From the NCBI GenBank assembly GCA_021654635.1, contig AP025179.1, positions 682,001 to 746,000 on the forward strand: DNA of 64,000 bases, read 5' to 3'. Below are positions 1-10,042 of the stretch, piece after piece. The notes beneath the pieces are model-generated. The model was given only the letters and a program-made list of their open reading frames with translations, did not search any database and was not told the DNA's origin. The translations under genes were made by a program, and so were the position numbers. Source of the stretch: Mycobacterium kiyosense (GTDB lineage Bacteria; Actinomycetota; Actinomycetes; Mycobacteriales; Mycobacteriaceae). Positions within the stretch are counted from its first letter, which is position 1. Each line of letters begins with the position of its first letter.

Positions 1-550
1 GACCTCGCGCCTGATGGGCGGTAACTTCGGTGCGCTCAAGGCCCTGGCGGAGCTGGAATCCAAGCCGCAGGGCAAGGGGCAGAAGGCGCTGTCCGGATTG
101 CGCGGCTCCTACGGCGGCGTGGTGATGATCGGCATGTTGTCCTCGGTGGCCGGACTGGGGTTGTTCAACCCGGTCTCGGTGGGGGCCGGGCTGTTGCTGG
201 GCCGGATGGCGTACAAGGAGGAAAAGCACAACCGGCTGTTGCGGGCACGCGCCGAGGCCAAAGCGAACTTGCGCCGCTTCGTCGACGAAGTGTCGTTCGT
301 GGTCGGTAAGGAGTCCCGGGACCGGCTCAAGACCATCCATCGCACACTGCGCGACCACTACCGTGACATTGCCATCGAACTCAGCCGATCGCTCAACGAG
401 TCGCTGCAGGCCATCGTCACCGCCGCACACATGGAAGACGTCGAGCGCGACACCCGGGCACGTGAGCTGGACCGTCAGTTGAACATCCTCAATCAGGTCG
501 CCGACAACCTGGACAAGTTGGGAGCCCCGGAGACGGTGGGACAAGCGTGA
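1..550 (+). CDS. iniA: IniA C-terminal part (dynamin-like GTPase), truncated by window edge
   Basis: The reading frame is open from the first bases, so only the last ~183 residues are present. The segment has a hydrophobic hairpin (roughly residues 38-70 of the visible part, around VVMIGMLSSVAGLG and VSVGAGLLLG) followed by a long charged helical stretch. This is the membrane paddle and trunk of the bacterial dynamin-like IniA. In mycobacteria IniA belongs to the isoniazid-inducible iniBAC operon and acts at the inner face of the plasma membrane during cell-wall stress. The stop overlaps the iniC start (GTGA, 547-550), so the two are translationally coupled. The GTPase domain lies outside the window. 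Confidence 0.9.
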   Translation, partial: TSRLMGGNFGALKALAELESKPQGKGQKALSGLRGSYGGVVMIGMLSSVAGLGLFNPVSVGAGLLLGRMAYKEEKHNRLLRARAEAKANLRRFVDEVSFVVGKESRDRLKTIHRTLRDHYRDIAIELSRSLNESLQAIVTAAHMEDVERDTRARELDRQLNILNQVADNLDKLGAPETVGQA

Positions 551-2043
551 CCACCAGCGCCCGGGTACGCGCGATTCTGGGCGGAACCATCCAGGCCTAT
601 CGGGGCGAGCCGGCATACCGCCAGCGGCCCGACGTCTTCTACGAGCTGGACCGAATCGGCGCAAGGCTGAACGAGCCCATCCGCATCGCCCTCGCCGGCA
701 CCCTCAAGGCAGGCAAGTCCACCTTGGTCAACGCCCTGGTCGGCGATGATATCGCGCCGACGGACGCGACCGAGGCCACCAGGATCATCACGTGGTTTCG
801 GCATGGGCCGACTCCGAAGGTCACCGCCATTCACCGTGGCGGACGGCGCAGCAACGTGCCGATCACCCACCGCGACGGGTTGAGCTTCGATCTGCGCAAT
901 TGCGATCCCGCCGACGTGATGCACCTGGACGTCGAATGGCCGGCCGAAGAACTGACCCAGGCCACGATCATCGACACTCCCGGTACGTCGTCGCTGACGC
1001 GAGAGGCGTCCGAGCGCACCCTGCAGTTGTTGGTTCCGCCCGACGGGGTGCCGAGGGTGGATGCGGTGGTGTTTTTGCTGCGCACCCTCAACGCGGCCGA
1101 TATCGCGCTGCTCAAGCAAATCGGCGGGCTGGTGGGCGGATCGGCCGGGGCGCTCGGCATTATCGGCGTGGCCTCGCGGGCCGACGAGATCGGCGCCGGC
1201 CGCATCGATGCGATGCTGTCGGCCAACGACGTGGCCAAGCGGTTCACCAGCGAACTGACCCAAACCGGCATCTGTCAGGCGGTGGTGCCGGTTTCCGGGT
1301 TGCTTGCCATGACCGCGCGCACCTTGCGGCAGGGGGGAATTCGTGGCGTTACAGAAGCTGGCCGGATCGGAAGCGACGGAACTCAACAAGGCGCTGTTGA
1401 GCGCGGATCGATTCGTGCGGCCGGACAGCCCGTTGCCTATCGACGCGGCCATCCGCGCGCAACTGCTGGAACGATTCGGCATGTTCGGTATCCGGATCTC
1501 GATTGCGATGCTGGCCGCGGGGAGTGACCACCGCCGCCGGGCTGGCCGCCGAACTGTTGGAACGCAGCGGGTTGGTGGCGCTGCGCAATGTCATCGACCA
1601 GCAATTCGCGCAGCGTTCCGACATGCTGAAGGCGCATACCGCACTGGTGTCGTTGCGCAGGTTCGTGGAGGCGCACCCGGTGCTGGCCACTCCGTACGTC
1701 ATCGCCGACATCGACCCGCTGCTGGCCGACACCCACGCCTTCGAGGAGCTTCGGCTGCTCAGCCTATTGCCAACGCGCACAATGACTTTGAGTGACGAAG
1801 ACATCGTGGCGCTGCGCCGGATCATCGGCGGCTCGGGCACCGATCCGGCCAGCAGGCTGGGCCTGGACCCCCAGGAGTGCGCGGCCAACCCGCAGGAGGC
1901 CCCGCGGGCGGCGTTCGCCGCGGCGCAATACTGGCGCCGGCGCGCCGACCATCCGCTCAACGATCCGTTCACCAGCAGGGCGTGCCGCGCCGCGGTGCGT
2001 AGCGCCGAGGCGATGATCGCCGAGTTTCTCCGCTCGGCGCTGA
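547..2043 (+). pseudogene. iniC: iniC, dynamin-like GTPase, with frame breaks
   Basis: GTG start overlaps the iniA stop. The first frame carries the GTPase motifs: P-loop AGTLKAGKST (~residues 50-60), DTPG, and SRAD in the G4 position. Similarity then moves to the second frame near 1332-1337 (six Gs; five would restore TLRQGEFVALQKLAG) and to the third frame near 1519-1522 (four Gs; three would restore MLAAGVTTAAGLAAELL). A third possible extra T at 2025-2027 would bring the frame to a TGA at 2041-2043, giving ~497 aa, close to the ~493 aa of M. tuberculosis IniC. Without it the third frame runs to 2219 into the convergent gene. Three single-base gains in homopolymers look like sequencing error, but a real pseudogene cannot be excluded. 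Confidence 0.85.
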
Positions 2044-2076
2044 CGGTCTGGTCGCGGTGCTCAGACCACGCTTGGC

Positions 2077-3921
2077 TCAGCCCCAGAGGGTTAGCGGCCA
2101 GACGATTAGCGGCCCGGCGCGTTCGGATTCACCGGGAAGAGAGGTTGCCGGGTCGGCGGCTGCCTGGTGGGTCCGGGGGCGGGTGGTGGTCGGAGCTGTG
2201 GTGGTCGGCGGATTGGTAGTGGTCGGCTGGGTGGTCGTCGGTTGAGTGGTCGTCGGCTGAGTTGTCGTTGTGGTGCTCGAACTCGTTGTCTCTGAGGTCG
2301 ACTGCGTGGTCGAGGTGGTGCTGGGTTCTTCGGTGGTTGTCGGGGTGACGGTTACCTCCGTCGTCACGACGACGGGCGGCGGTGTGATCACCGCCTGCGT
2401 GGGACTACCGTCCGGCCCCGTAGTGCTAGTGGTGATGGGCGGCGGCTGCGACGTGGTGACGACCGGCTTGGTATTGGTGCTCTGGCCCATGGTCAACGCC
2501 AGCACCACGGCGACCAGGATGGCCGCCGCCGCGCCGGCCAGGCTCAGCAGAATGGCCAGCCGCCGGTACCAAACCGGAACGTCGGTGTCCTCGGGTTCCG
2601 ACTCTGGCCGGGCAGCCGGCGCATAGTCCGGGGCGGGTGCGGGCTCGTTCGGGCTGGTGTAGTCGGCGGGCCCGGTGTAGGGGACCGGCTCGCCGCCGGT
2701 GCCCGAGTCCTCGGACCAGGCCAGCGCGCGGTCGGTGCTTTGTCGGGTCTCGTCGGGGAAGGCTTCGGTAGGCACCGCGCTGGTAGGTTCGCCGGACGGC
2801 ACCGCGGGCGCCGCCACGGTGGCCGGCGCGACTGCACCCACGACGCTGGTCGGTGCTCCGGCGGCGGGGGCCATGCCGGTGGCTGCTCCCGCCGACGTCT
2901 GCTCCTGCCCGAGCGCCGCGGCACCGATCGCCGCGCTGAAAAGCGGCTCCGGGGTAGTGAATACGGGCACCCGCAGACCGTCGGAGAGCCGGGTGGTGAT
3001 CAGCGGGATGCTGGCGCCTCCACCGACCGCCCCCACGGCTTCGAGGCGGGTAACTCCGTTGCGCTGCAGCACATCTGCGATCGCAGCGACGAAGCGATCC
3101 AGCGGCGTGGCGATGAGTTGCTCGAACTCGCTGCGGGTCAGCTGCCGATCGCCGCCGGGGGTTCCGGTCGCGACGCTGGCCACCGTGGTCGCCGAGAGTT
3201 GTTCCTTGGCGGCGCGGCAGCCGCCCAGCATGCGCGTCACCGAACCCATCGACGTCGCGGTGTTGGAGACGCTTGAGTCGTCGACGCCAGGGGAGACGGT
3301 CAGCAGGTGATTGAGGATGAGTTGGTCGATGTCGTCGCCGGAGAACTCGCTGTAGCGGACCGTGCTGCCGACCTGCCGGAATTCGGGACCCGCGTCGGCC
3401 AGGGTGATGCTGGTACCGCCGGCGCCGAAGTCGCACAGCGCGATCACGCCGCTGGTGGGAAAACCGGGCCTGGCCCTCAGCGTGGCCAGGGCGGCGGCGG
3501 CGTCGGAGATCAGGGTCGGGGTCCCGCCCTTGACGGCAAGGTCGGGTTGGGCGAACAATTCCTGGCGCAGCGCGGCGACCTGGGTTTCCGACCAGTAGGC
3601 GGGGAAGGCGATGGTGAGCGGCGCTCCGTAACCGACGATGCGCGCCATCGCCTCGAGCGCCTCGATGGTCAGCGCCTGGCCCAAATATTTGGTGCCGTCG
3701 GCGGCCACCAGCGGTGACGGGTCGCCGACCCGCTCGACAAACCCGCGTAACACCAGCCCGGACTCGTTGAGGTTCGGGTTCTCCGCGGGCAGACCGACCT
3801 CCGATGGCCGGTGGTCGAACAGGGTAAGGACCGGTGTGCGGGCCACCGGGACGCTACCGCCGCGGGCCGCGACCAGGTTGGCAACCCCGATCGACAAACC
3901 GAGCGACTCGCTCATATCCAC
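2077..3921 (-). CDS. Membrane-anchored Hsp70-like ATPase with Thr/Pro-rich tail
   Basis: A 614-aa protein. Residues ~1-340 resemble the Hsp70/actin-fold ATPase domain: an N-terminal phosphate-1-like region, the phosphate-2 motif DFGAGGTS, and the adenosine motif VGGGASIPLITTRL. There is no peptide-binding domain. A Pro/Ala linker leads to one transmembrane helix (~450-478, after VWYRR), then a ~130-residue Thr/Pro/Ser-rich tail with a TTTQP repeat. Positive charges before the helix predict ATPase inside and tail outside. It resembles the M. tuberculosis Rv0312/Rv2264c type of proline-threonine-rich proteins. It lies downstream of two smaller proteins with the same helix-plus-Thr-tail plan, probably in one transcript. 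Substrate or partner is unknown. Confidence 0.8.
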   Translation of the reverse strand: MDMSESLGLSIGVANLVAARGGSVPVARTPVLTLFDHRPSEVGLPAENPNLNESGLVLRGFVERVGDPSPLVAADGTKYLGQALTIEALEAMARIVGYGAPLTIAFPAYWSETQVAALRQELFAQPDLAVKGGTPTLISDAAAALATLRARPGFPTSGVIALCDFGAGGTSITLADAGPEFRQVGSTVRYSEFSGDDIDQLILNHLLTVSPGVDDSSVSNTATSMGSVTRMLGGCRAAKEQLSATTVASVATGTPGGDRQLTRSEFEQLIATPLDRFVAAIADVLQRNGVTRLEAVGAVGGGASIPLITTRLSDGLRVPVFTTPEPLFSAAIGAAALGQEQTSAGAATGMAPAAGAPTSVVGAVAPATVAAPAVPSGEPTSAVPTEAFPDETRQSTDRALAWSEDSGTGGEPVPYTGPADYTSPNEPAPAPDYAPAARPESEPEDTDVPVWYRRLAILLSLAGAAAAILVAVVLALTMGQSTNTKPVVTTSQPPPITTSTTGPDGSPTQAVITPPPVVVTTEVTVTPTTTEEPSTTSTTQSTSETTSSSTTTTTQPTTTQPTTTQPTTTNPPTTTAPTTTRPRTHQAAADPATSLPGESERAGPLIVWPLTLWG

Positions 3922-3997
3922 ACCCCTGTGTCTCTCTTTTTGCTGGCGGTCGGCGGCCGTCCCCCACCATAGCCGCCGCCGATCGGGCGAGGACGGG

Positions 3998-4459
3998 TCA
4001 CAGGCCGGGCGGCAAGTTGATGACGGTTGGTATCGACGGCAGCTTGATCTGCGACGGCAGACGGGGGATCAGGCCGGGCGCAGGGGAGTTGGCGGGCGTC
4101 GTTGTCTGCGAGCCCGACGTGGTGGTCGGCGACGTCGTCTCGGTGGCGGGCGTCGTCGTGCTGGTCGTCGTCGTCGTGGTCGTGGGCTGAGTCGTGGTGG
4201 TGGACGCCGGTGCCGTGGTGGTCGTCGTCGAGGTCACTGACGCCGGACTGGGGCGGCCTCGGGATAACAGCACGATGCCGTAGATGATCAGCCCGATCAG
4301 CACCGCGATCAGCACTCCCCACCCCACCAGGGCGAGCGGCTTGCGCCAGCCGGGGGTCGGCTCGGTTGTCGGGTCGTGCCCGTGCCCGCCGCCGTAGCCG
4401 TGGTTGCCGTACCCGGCCGGGTCGTGGGGGCCGAGTTGCGGCGGGTCGTACCTTGTCAC
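3998..4459 (-). CDS. Small single-pass membrane protein with Thr-rich tail
   Basis: A 153-aa protein: a short Gly/His/Tyr-rich N-terminus, a GWRKP juxtamembrane motif, one transmembrane helix (~residues 42-65), then a long Thr-dominated segment and a Pro/Leu/Ile C-terminus. No catalytic domain is visible. The juxtamembrane WRKP and helix resemble those of the next upstream gene (PWYRKPAALIGW), so the two look like paralogues. With the Hsp70-like protein they form a leftward three-gene set (gaps of ~75 nt). Positive-inside charge suggests an exported tail. Function unknown; the Thr-rich tail could be a mannosylation target, which is inference. Confidence 0.7.
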   Translation of the reverse strand: MTRYDPPQLGPHDPAGYGNHGYGGGHGHDPTTEPTPGWRKPLALVGWGVLIAVLIGLIIYGIVLLSRGRPSPASVTSTTTTTAPASTTTTQPTTTTTTTSTTTPATETTSPTTTSGSQTTTPANSPAPGLIPRLPSQIKLPSIPTVINLPPGL

Positions 4460-4533
4460 GGCCGCTGATGCTAGCCGTTACGCGTTACCCCCAGACGCAG
4501 CCACGCGGGCCCGTTGCCGATCGGTGACCTGCG

Positions 4534-5413
4534 TCAGGGCAGGTGCGGCACCGTGATTGTCGGCCCGCCGGGAATGGTGATCGTCGACGGGATGGGGGGT
4601 AGATGCGGGGCGCGGTGCGTCGGTTGCTGGGTGGGCTGCGGACCGGGTGGCTGGCTGCGCGGCGGGTTGGCCGGTGGCGGTTCGCTGGCCGAGCTGCTCT
4701 CGGTGCTGGGCGACTCGGTGGTGGTCGTGGTCGTGCTGGTGGTTTCCGTGGTGGTCGTGGTGGTGGTCGACGTGGACGTGCTGCTCGGGGCGGGGCTGGT
4801 GCCGCCCCCGCTGCCGAACAGTTGCAGCACGCCGTACGCGATCAGTCCCAGCAGGATCAACACCAGTAGCGCCCAGCCGATCAGCGCCGCGGGCTTGCGG
4901 TACCACGGTCGCGTGCCGGCGACGGCGTCGGGATCGTCAGGGTCCAACGGGCCGAACTGGTCCGGTGGCGGGCCTTCCACAGTCGGCTGATACATCAGGG
5001 ACGGATCGTCCTGCGGGTAGGCGCCAGACGGCGGCGGACCCTCCACCGTGGGCTGGTTCATCACCGACGGGCTCGGTGGCTGGTATGGACCGGGCGGCGG
5101 TCCCTGCACCGTCGGCTGATGCTGCAGCGGTGTGCCCGGGGCGGACCGTACGGGGGCCGCCGGGGGCGGGCCCTGAGGGGTGGCCCTGCGGTGGCGGGCC
5201 CTGCTGCGTCGGGCCCTGGGGAGTCGGGCCCGGATAAGGCGGCCCCTGCGGAGGTGGCCCCTGCGGAGGCGGACCTTGCTGAGTCGGGCCCTGGTGAGTC
5301 GGGCCCTGGTGAGTCGGGCCCTGGTGGGGCGGACCTTGTGGCGGCTGTGAACCGTAACCGCCGTATTGGGTCGGCTGCTCGTTGAAGTCGTCTGGTGGGC
5401 CGTAGCGTGCCAC
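4534..5413 (-). pseudogene. Pro/Gln-rich single-pass membrane protein, one frame break
   Basis: Two overlapping frames together make a protein of ~290 aa. The N-terminal frame starts at a GTG (5413, VARYGPPDDF) and encodes (GPTHQ)/(GPPPQ) repeats. The second frame carries three QPTVxGPPP repeats, a WYRKP juxtamembrane motif, one transmembrane helix, a Thr/Ser-rich region and a Pro-rich end. The frames join if one G of the run at 5177-5180 is removed. Without that change the shorter product begins at an ATG at 5109 (191 aa). The start is uncertain because the ribosome binding site is weak. It is a larger paralogue of the neighbouring Thr-rich protein and probably first in that operon. No enzymatic domain is seen. 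Confidence 0.65.
5281..5325 (+). repeat. Three exact 15-bp tandem repeats in coding sequence
   Basis: The unit gagtcgggccctggt occurs three times in a row without change. On the minus strand it encodes the HQGPT pentapeptide repeats of the Pro/Gln-rich protein. Degenerate copies continue on both sides. Because the unit is a multiple of three, copy-number change would keep the frame. Confidence 0.85.
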
Positions 5414-5532
5414 CGTTCGATCGTATAGGTCGCGGGGACCGTCGGCGCAGAACGTGTCGACCTTGGCGATGTGGAAAATAGTGACGTTGGGCAATCCCGT
5501 GCGTGTACGGCTGGGGAACGGCGATCCTGTGC

Positions 5533-6057
5533 ATGACTGAAGCAAGCGTCAGCAAGAGGTTGTGGCGCACCTGCGCCGCGGCCGTCGTCGCGCTCTCAGC
5601 CACGGGATGCAGCGTCGTGGATTCGTTGACAGGACAAGTGTCGAATCCCCTGACGCCCGCACAGTCCAGAGCTCAGGTGGTGGACGCGGCCCAAGAGATC
5701 GTCCATGCGCTGGGTATTCAGGTCGTCAAATCATACTTCTGGCGCGCCTCCTGCAACGATGACGGTGATCCCCCTTTCCGGGGTCGAGCCAACATCACGT
5801 ATCCGCTCGCGCCGAGTTTCGAGCAGTCCGATGCCGAGGTCGCCCATATGGTCGAACATCTCCAAACCCTTGGCTGGACTGGCGATTCCGGGTTCCACAG
5901 TCACTCCCCGGCGGTGAAGAAGGACAACGTGGTCGTTGTGTTCGACGTGCAGGCCGTCAGCGACCGCGTCAGAGGAATCGATCTGTACGGCGAGTGCCGG
6001 GACACCACAACGACCAAGGACACCAAAGGTTCGGACGAATTCCTTACCTACAGCTAG
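5533..6057 (+). CDS. Putative lipoprotein
   Basis: A 174-aa protein starting at ATG 5533 (an upstream in-frame ATG at 5503 would put extra residues before the signal peptide). The signal has KRLWR, a hydrophobic core and the lipobox LSATGC, so Cys is near residue 25. The mature part has no recognised catalytic motif. It contains ALGIQVVKSYFWRASCNDDG and a KKDNVVVVFDVQ strand, as in small mycobacterial secreted proteins. It is divergent from the Pro/Gln-rich membrane gene, with ~120 bp between the starts, and convergent with lpqJ. Function not recognised. Confidence 0.7.
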   Translation: MTEASVSKRLWRTCAAAVVALSATGCSVVDSLTGQVSNPLTPAQSRAQVVDAAQEIVHALGIQVVKSYFWRASCNDDGDPPFRGRANITYPLAPSFEQSDAEVAHMVEHLQTLGWTGDSGFHSHSPAVKKDNVVVVFDVQAVSDRVRGIDLYGECRDTTTTKDTKGSDEFLTYS

Positions 6058-6120
6058 GTCCCCTGTTGACCGAGGCCCGAAAGTTTCTTGCGCGCAGCAT
6101 ATTTCGATCTGATCAACCAG

Positions 6121-6707
6121 TCAGAACGTATCGACCTTTTCGATGCTGACGAACATGCCGTGGTGGGTGTCGTTGTTCTCGAAACGCGTGCCGTCCTTGG
6201 TGGCAACGATGGTCCAGCCCTGCGCGTCGTAGGTCTTGTAGTCGATCTGGACGGTCGGAATGGCGCCGAGGTTGCCCAGAATCCACTGCACCTTGCCGGC
6301 AGAGGTGATGTGCACGCCGTTGGTGTGCTCGCCGTCCTGCATCGGGGAGTTGGTGAACGGCGCCTCGCAGCCCACGCTGTCCTTATTGATCTGGCAGCGC
6401 GTCACACCGGTCTTGGTTTCGATGAAGACGTACCCGTTGTCGTCCGGCTTGAGCGGGATCGCCCGGGGGCCGGGTTGGGGGTGGGTCCGGGGTTGGTGGG
6501 CGGGAGTGCCACAGGTGTCGAGGTTCCCGCCGGCGGCGGGATGATGCTGGGCCGGGGAGTCGGAAACGCGGGTTCGGCGGGTCCGACGGTCCCGTGCCCG
6601 CCCGGCGCGGCGATCGGTCTGCCGTCCACGGTGGTACTGCATCCGGCAAGAAGCACCGCGACGGCCAGCAGGCCGACTCGTGCCTTCGGCAACAACCGCA
6701 CGCGCAC
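6121..6707 (-). pseudogene. lpqJ: LpqJ-like lipoprotein, one frame break
   Basis: The N-terminal frame starts at ATG 6707 with a signal peptide and lipobox LLAGC (~residues 18-22), then a Pro-rich linker. The C-terminal globular part, from RAIPLKPDDNGYVFIETKTG to KVDTF, is in another frame. One missing base in the run at 6465-6469 (five Gs on the plus strand) explains the shift and gives ~195 aa, similar to M. tuberculosis LpqJ (Rv0344c, 187 aa). As in M. tuberculosis, it lies near iniC and next to ansP2 on the minus strand. LpqJ is a surface lipoprotein of unknown role. The break is probably a sequencing artefact. Confidence 0.75.
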
Positions 6708-6818
6708 TCCCCGGAATCTCAGATATCAGGAAGCCAGCGTAAGCGCGCGGGCATGCAAGTTGGTGCAGTGACGCGCGTTTGGAACGGCGCCGTAGGCAAA
6801 GTGTGACCAGTGCCCCGG

Positions 6819-8234
6819 CTACTCCGGTGGCAGCCCGGCCGCCGCGGCCCGCACCCGGTTGCGCACCAGGAACCAGCCGCCGATCAGCGCCGGGATGCCG
6901 ACCGCCATCGCGGCCAGCATCCATTTGCCGTAGGTCTGGTCGAACATCATCAGCACCAGCACCGCCGCCAGGAACACCAGGGTGGCCCAACCGGTGTACG
7001 GCGACAACGGCATCCGGAAATTGGGGCGTTCCAGTTCACCGGCCTTGGCCAGCTGGTGGAACCGAAGCTGGCAGGCGACGATGGTCGCCCACGCCACGAT
7101 GACGCCCGTCGCCGCGATGTGCAGCACGATTTCGAAGGCGTGCTTCGGGGTGACGGCGTTGAGCGCGATGCCGAACAGGCCGATCCCCGCGGTCAGCAGG
7201 ATGCCGCCGAACGGCACCCCGTTCTTGGACATCACGGCGGTGAACTTGGGGCCGCTGCCGTTGATCGCCATCGACCGCAGGATCCGCCCGGTGGAATACA
7301 GGCCGGCGTTCAGGCTCGACAACGCGGCGGTGAGCACCACGAGGTTCATAAGGTCGTCGCCCCAGGAAATGCCGAGCTTGTTGAAGAACGTGACGAACGG
7401 ACTCTCGCCGGACTTGTAGGTGCTGTAGGGCAGCAGCAGCGCCAGCAGGACCGTCGACCCGATGTAGAAGACCGCGATACGGAACACCACCGAGTTGATC
7501 GCGCGCGGCATCATCTTCTCCGGATCCTCGGCCTCCCCGGCGGCGATGCCCACCAATTCGACTGCGGCGTAAGCGAATACCACCCCCGCGGTGACTAGGA
7601 CCAGGGACAGCAGGCCGGTCGGCAGCAGGCCGCCGTGGTTGGTCCACAGCGCCAGCCCGGTGTCGTGCCCGTCGATCTTGAACCGGCCGGCCAGAAACAC
7701 CGTGCCGACGACCAGGAACGTCACCAGCGCCAGCACCTTGATCAACGCGGCCCAGAACTCGAGCTCGCCGAACAGCTTGACCGAGATCAGATTCATCGAG
7801 AGCACCGCGACCAGGGCGATCAAGGCGAGCAGCCATTGGGGGACAACCTGGAACGCATGCCAGTAGCGGCAGTACTGCGCAATCGCGGTGGTATCCACGA
7901 TTCCGGTCATCGCCCAGTTCAGGAAATACATCCACCCGGCCGCGTAGGCCACTTTCTCACCGAAGAATTCGCGGGCATAGGAGACGAACGACCCCGACGA
8001 CGGCCGATGCAGCACCAGTTCGCCGAGCGCGCGCAGGATCAGGAAGACGAAGACGCCGCAGATGCCGAACACGATGAACAGGCCTGGCCCGGCCTTTGCG
8101 AGCCGTTCGCCGGCGCCCAGGAAAAGGCCCGTGCCGATCGCACCGCCCAGCGCGATCATCTGCAACTGCCGGTTTTTGAGGGCCTTGTGATAACCCTCGT
8201 CTTCGCGGCCGAGTGTGCTTTCCGACGGTGTCAT
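6819..8234 (-). CDS. ansP2: L-asparagine permease (AnsP2-like amino acid transporter)
   Basis: A 471-aa APC-family amino acid permease with about twelve transmembrane helices. The family signature [13 protein letters not shown] is near residue 30, and the motif [12 protein letters not shown], typical of the AnsP/AroP/GabP group, follows. The neighbourhood (minus strand, upstream of lpqJ and close to iniC) matches M. tuberculosis Rv0346c (ansP2). It is expected to import asparagine or a related amino acid by proton symport at the plasma membrane. It is divergent from the DUF4185 gene (113 bp between starts). Substrate assignment is by family and synteny. Confidence 0.85.
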   Translation of the reverse strand: MTPSESTLGREDEGYHKALKNRQLQMIALGGAIGTGLFLGAGERLAKAGPGLFIVFGICGVFVFLILRALGELVLHRPSSGSFVSYAREFFGEKVAYAAGWMYFLNWAMTGIVDTTAIAQYCRYWHAFQVVPQWLLALIALVAVLSMNLISVKLFGELEFWAALIKVLALVTFLVVGTVFLAGRFKIDGHDTGLALWTNHGGLLPTGLLSLVLVTAGVVFAYAAVELVGIAAGEAEDPEKMMPRAINSVVFRIAVFYIGSTVLLALLLPYSTYKSGESPFVTFFNKLGISWGDDLMNLVVLTAALSSLNAGLYSTGRILRSMAINGSGPKFTAVMSKNGVPFGGILLTAGIGLFGIALNAVTPKHAFEIVLHIAATGVIVAWATIVACQLRFHQLAKAGELERPNFRMPLSPYTGWATLVFLAAVLVLMMFDQTYGKWMLAAMAVGIPALIGGWFLVRNRVRAAAAGLPPE

Positions 8235-8347
8235 CCAGTTCCTTGTCGCCGTAGCTAGCGGGGGACGCCGCGAGACTGGGAGTCAGGCTATCCCACCGCC
8301 GCCCTTCGGGCCGCTCACCGGCCGGAATCGGAGCCGATAATGGCTGC

Positions 8348-9397
8348 GTGGAGCACGGTGTGCGGCCCGGCGAGGTACGCAATCTCGGGCCGCTCGCCGG
8401 AACGGGCGCATCGGGTGGAATACCAGGTATCGGTGCTGCGGACCTCGGCGAGGTGGTGCGGCTCCCGAACGGTTCGCAGGTGGCCGTTTTCGGCGATTGC
8501 TTCGGCGGCGACCGAGTGGGCGCCGGCCCGCACTACCCGTCGACGGCGGTGCCGGTGACATTCGACGAGGGGGGCCGGCCTGTGTTCGGTGCGCCGCTGA
8601 CCGGCCCCAGGGGAAGCCGCAATCCGCTGTTCGTGCCCCCGCGCCGGGCGCGGGGGTTCAACACCCTGCCGGCGGGAGCCGTCGACCTCGCCGATCGGAC
8701 CTACCTGCTGGTGGTCGGCACTCATGCGCTGAGACCAGCTGGTGGTTCCTGGCTGGTGAAGGTCACCGACGATCCCTCCAGCGGCTGGAGACCGGTCCGC
8801 GGGTCGTGGCGCCCCGGCGACTACGCCGGCGGCGGACAATCACAGATCAGCGGCTACCGGGCCGAGGACGGCTACGTCTACATCGTCGCCGACTCGTTCG
8901 ATCGCACCCGGCCGGTCACCCTTTACCGCACCGAACCCGCTCGATTCACCAACCGTTCCGCCTGGCAACCGTATGTCCGGTTCGCGGACGGCGGCCTCGG
9001 TTGGGGTACGCCCAGGCAGGCGGCCGTCGGCCTCAGTGCCACCAACTTCGGTGAACTGAGCTTCCGGCAGGTCGACGGCGCCGCGGTGCTGGCCGGGTTC
9101 AACGTCCGCAGCGGTCCCGACGGTGCGGTGGAGATCTGGGTGGCCGACCACCCCACCGAGATTTTCCGGCGCGGCCGCAGGACCGTGCTCATGCAGCAGA
9201 GCGACCCGCACGGCCCGAACTTCGTGCCGCAGAACTACGGCGGGTACATCCTGCCCGGTTCAAGTCTGGATCGAATGAAAATCTTTGCCAGTCAATGGAA
9301 TACGCTGACCGACGAACGCGGGGTGCCGCTGGGCGCGCCGTACAACACGCAGCTGGTCGTCGCCAACGTGCGCCGCTTCAGGAGTTCACCGCTGTGA
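8348..9397 (+). CDS. DUF4185-type beta-propeller-like protein
   Basis: A 349-aa protein read from GTG 8348. It has repeated strands with VAVFGDCFGG, RNPLFVPP, GGGQSQISGY and FGELSFRQVDG, as in the DUF4185 family of mycobacterial secreted or surface proteins with a glycosidase-like five-bladed fold. No clear signal peptide follows the chosen start. The C-terminus ends ANVRRFRSSPL, and the stop overlaps the convergent enoyl-CoA hydratase end by ~20 nt. The biochemical role is unknown; some DUF4185 relatives act as arabinan-degrading enzymes, but substrate cannot be read here. Confidence 0.65.
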   Translation: MEHGVRPGEVRNLGPLAGTGASGGIPGIGAADLGEVVRLPNGSQVAVFGDCFGGDRVGAGPHYPSTAVPVTFDEGGRPVFGAPLTGPRGSRNPLFVPPRRARGFNTLPAGAVDLADRTYLLVVGTHALRPAGGSWLVKVTDDPSSGWRPVRGSWRPGDYAGGGQSQISGYRAEDGYVYIVADSFDRTRPVTLYRTEPARFTNRSAWQPYVRFADGGLGWGTPRQAAVGLSATNFGELSFRQVDGAAVLAGFNVRSGPDGAVEIWVADHPTEIFRRGRRTVLMQQSDPHGPNFVPQNYGGYILPGSSLDRMKIFASQWNTLTDERGVPLGAPYNTQLVVANVRRFRSSPL

Positions 9398-10042
9398 GTG
9401 CGCGGGCGGCGGGCCCGAACATGGTGTGCTTGATGGCGCCCAGTGTGCCGCGGTCCTTGTGCCCCAGCGGTCGCAGCAGCTCGGTGGCCGCAGCGGTCAC
9501 CTCGTCCGCACCGGCGGCGGCGTCCACGATCCCGATTTCTGCGGCGTCGGTACCGCCGAACCGCCGCCCGGTGGTCATCGAGGCGACGGCTGCGCCCGGG
9601 GTGAGTTTGGCCTGGATGATCGCGGCCATGCCGGGGGGTGAAGGGGATCCTGATGTCGACCTCGGGGAAGCAGAAGTAACCGCGGTCGGCACGCATTACC
9701 CGAAAGTCGTGTGCCAGGGCCAACATTGCCCCCGCGCCGAAAGCATGGCCCACGATCGCGGCGCATGTCGGTATCGGCAACGTCAGGATCCGCGCAAGCA
9801 GGGGTTTGGACCCGGCCGACGTACCACTGGGTCTGCTCACCGTGCGCGCCGAGCCAGTCCAGGTCCAGCCCGTTGGTGTAGAACTTACCGGTCGCCGTGG
9901 TGACCAGGCCCTGCGCGTCGCCGGCTTCGATGTCGTCGAGACGGGCGTTGATGTCGTCGAGAAACTCTGGTGAGAAACGGTTTTCGTCGTCACCGAGGTC
10001 GAGGACGGCGATCTTCTCGTCGTAGTCGACGGTGATGGTCAT
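9378..10042 (-). pseudogene. Enoyl-CoA hydratase/isomerase family protein, two frame breaks
   Basis: Three frames make one crotonase-fold protein of ~220 aa. Frame one starts at ATG 10042 behind an AGGAG-like site (MTITVDYDEKIAVLDLGD). Frame two contains TCAAIVGHAFGAGAMLALAHD, the crotonase oxyanion-hole region. Frame three contains AAIIQAKLTPGAA and the end. Removing one G from 9801-9804 and one from 9633-9638 joins them. The short length and the GHAFGAG core resemble delta3,delta2-enoyl-CoA isomerase-like members, which act in beta-oxidation of unsaturated acids. The start overlaps the TetR stop (ATGA), so it is cotranscribed with that regulator. Both breaks are in homopolymers and are probably artefacts. 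Confidence 0.75.

Noticed and set aside
2270..2626. Val-rich plus-strand frame over the Hsp70-like gene tail
   Set aside because: It is the complement of Thr (ACC) codon runs in the minus-strand gene.
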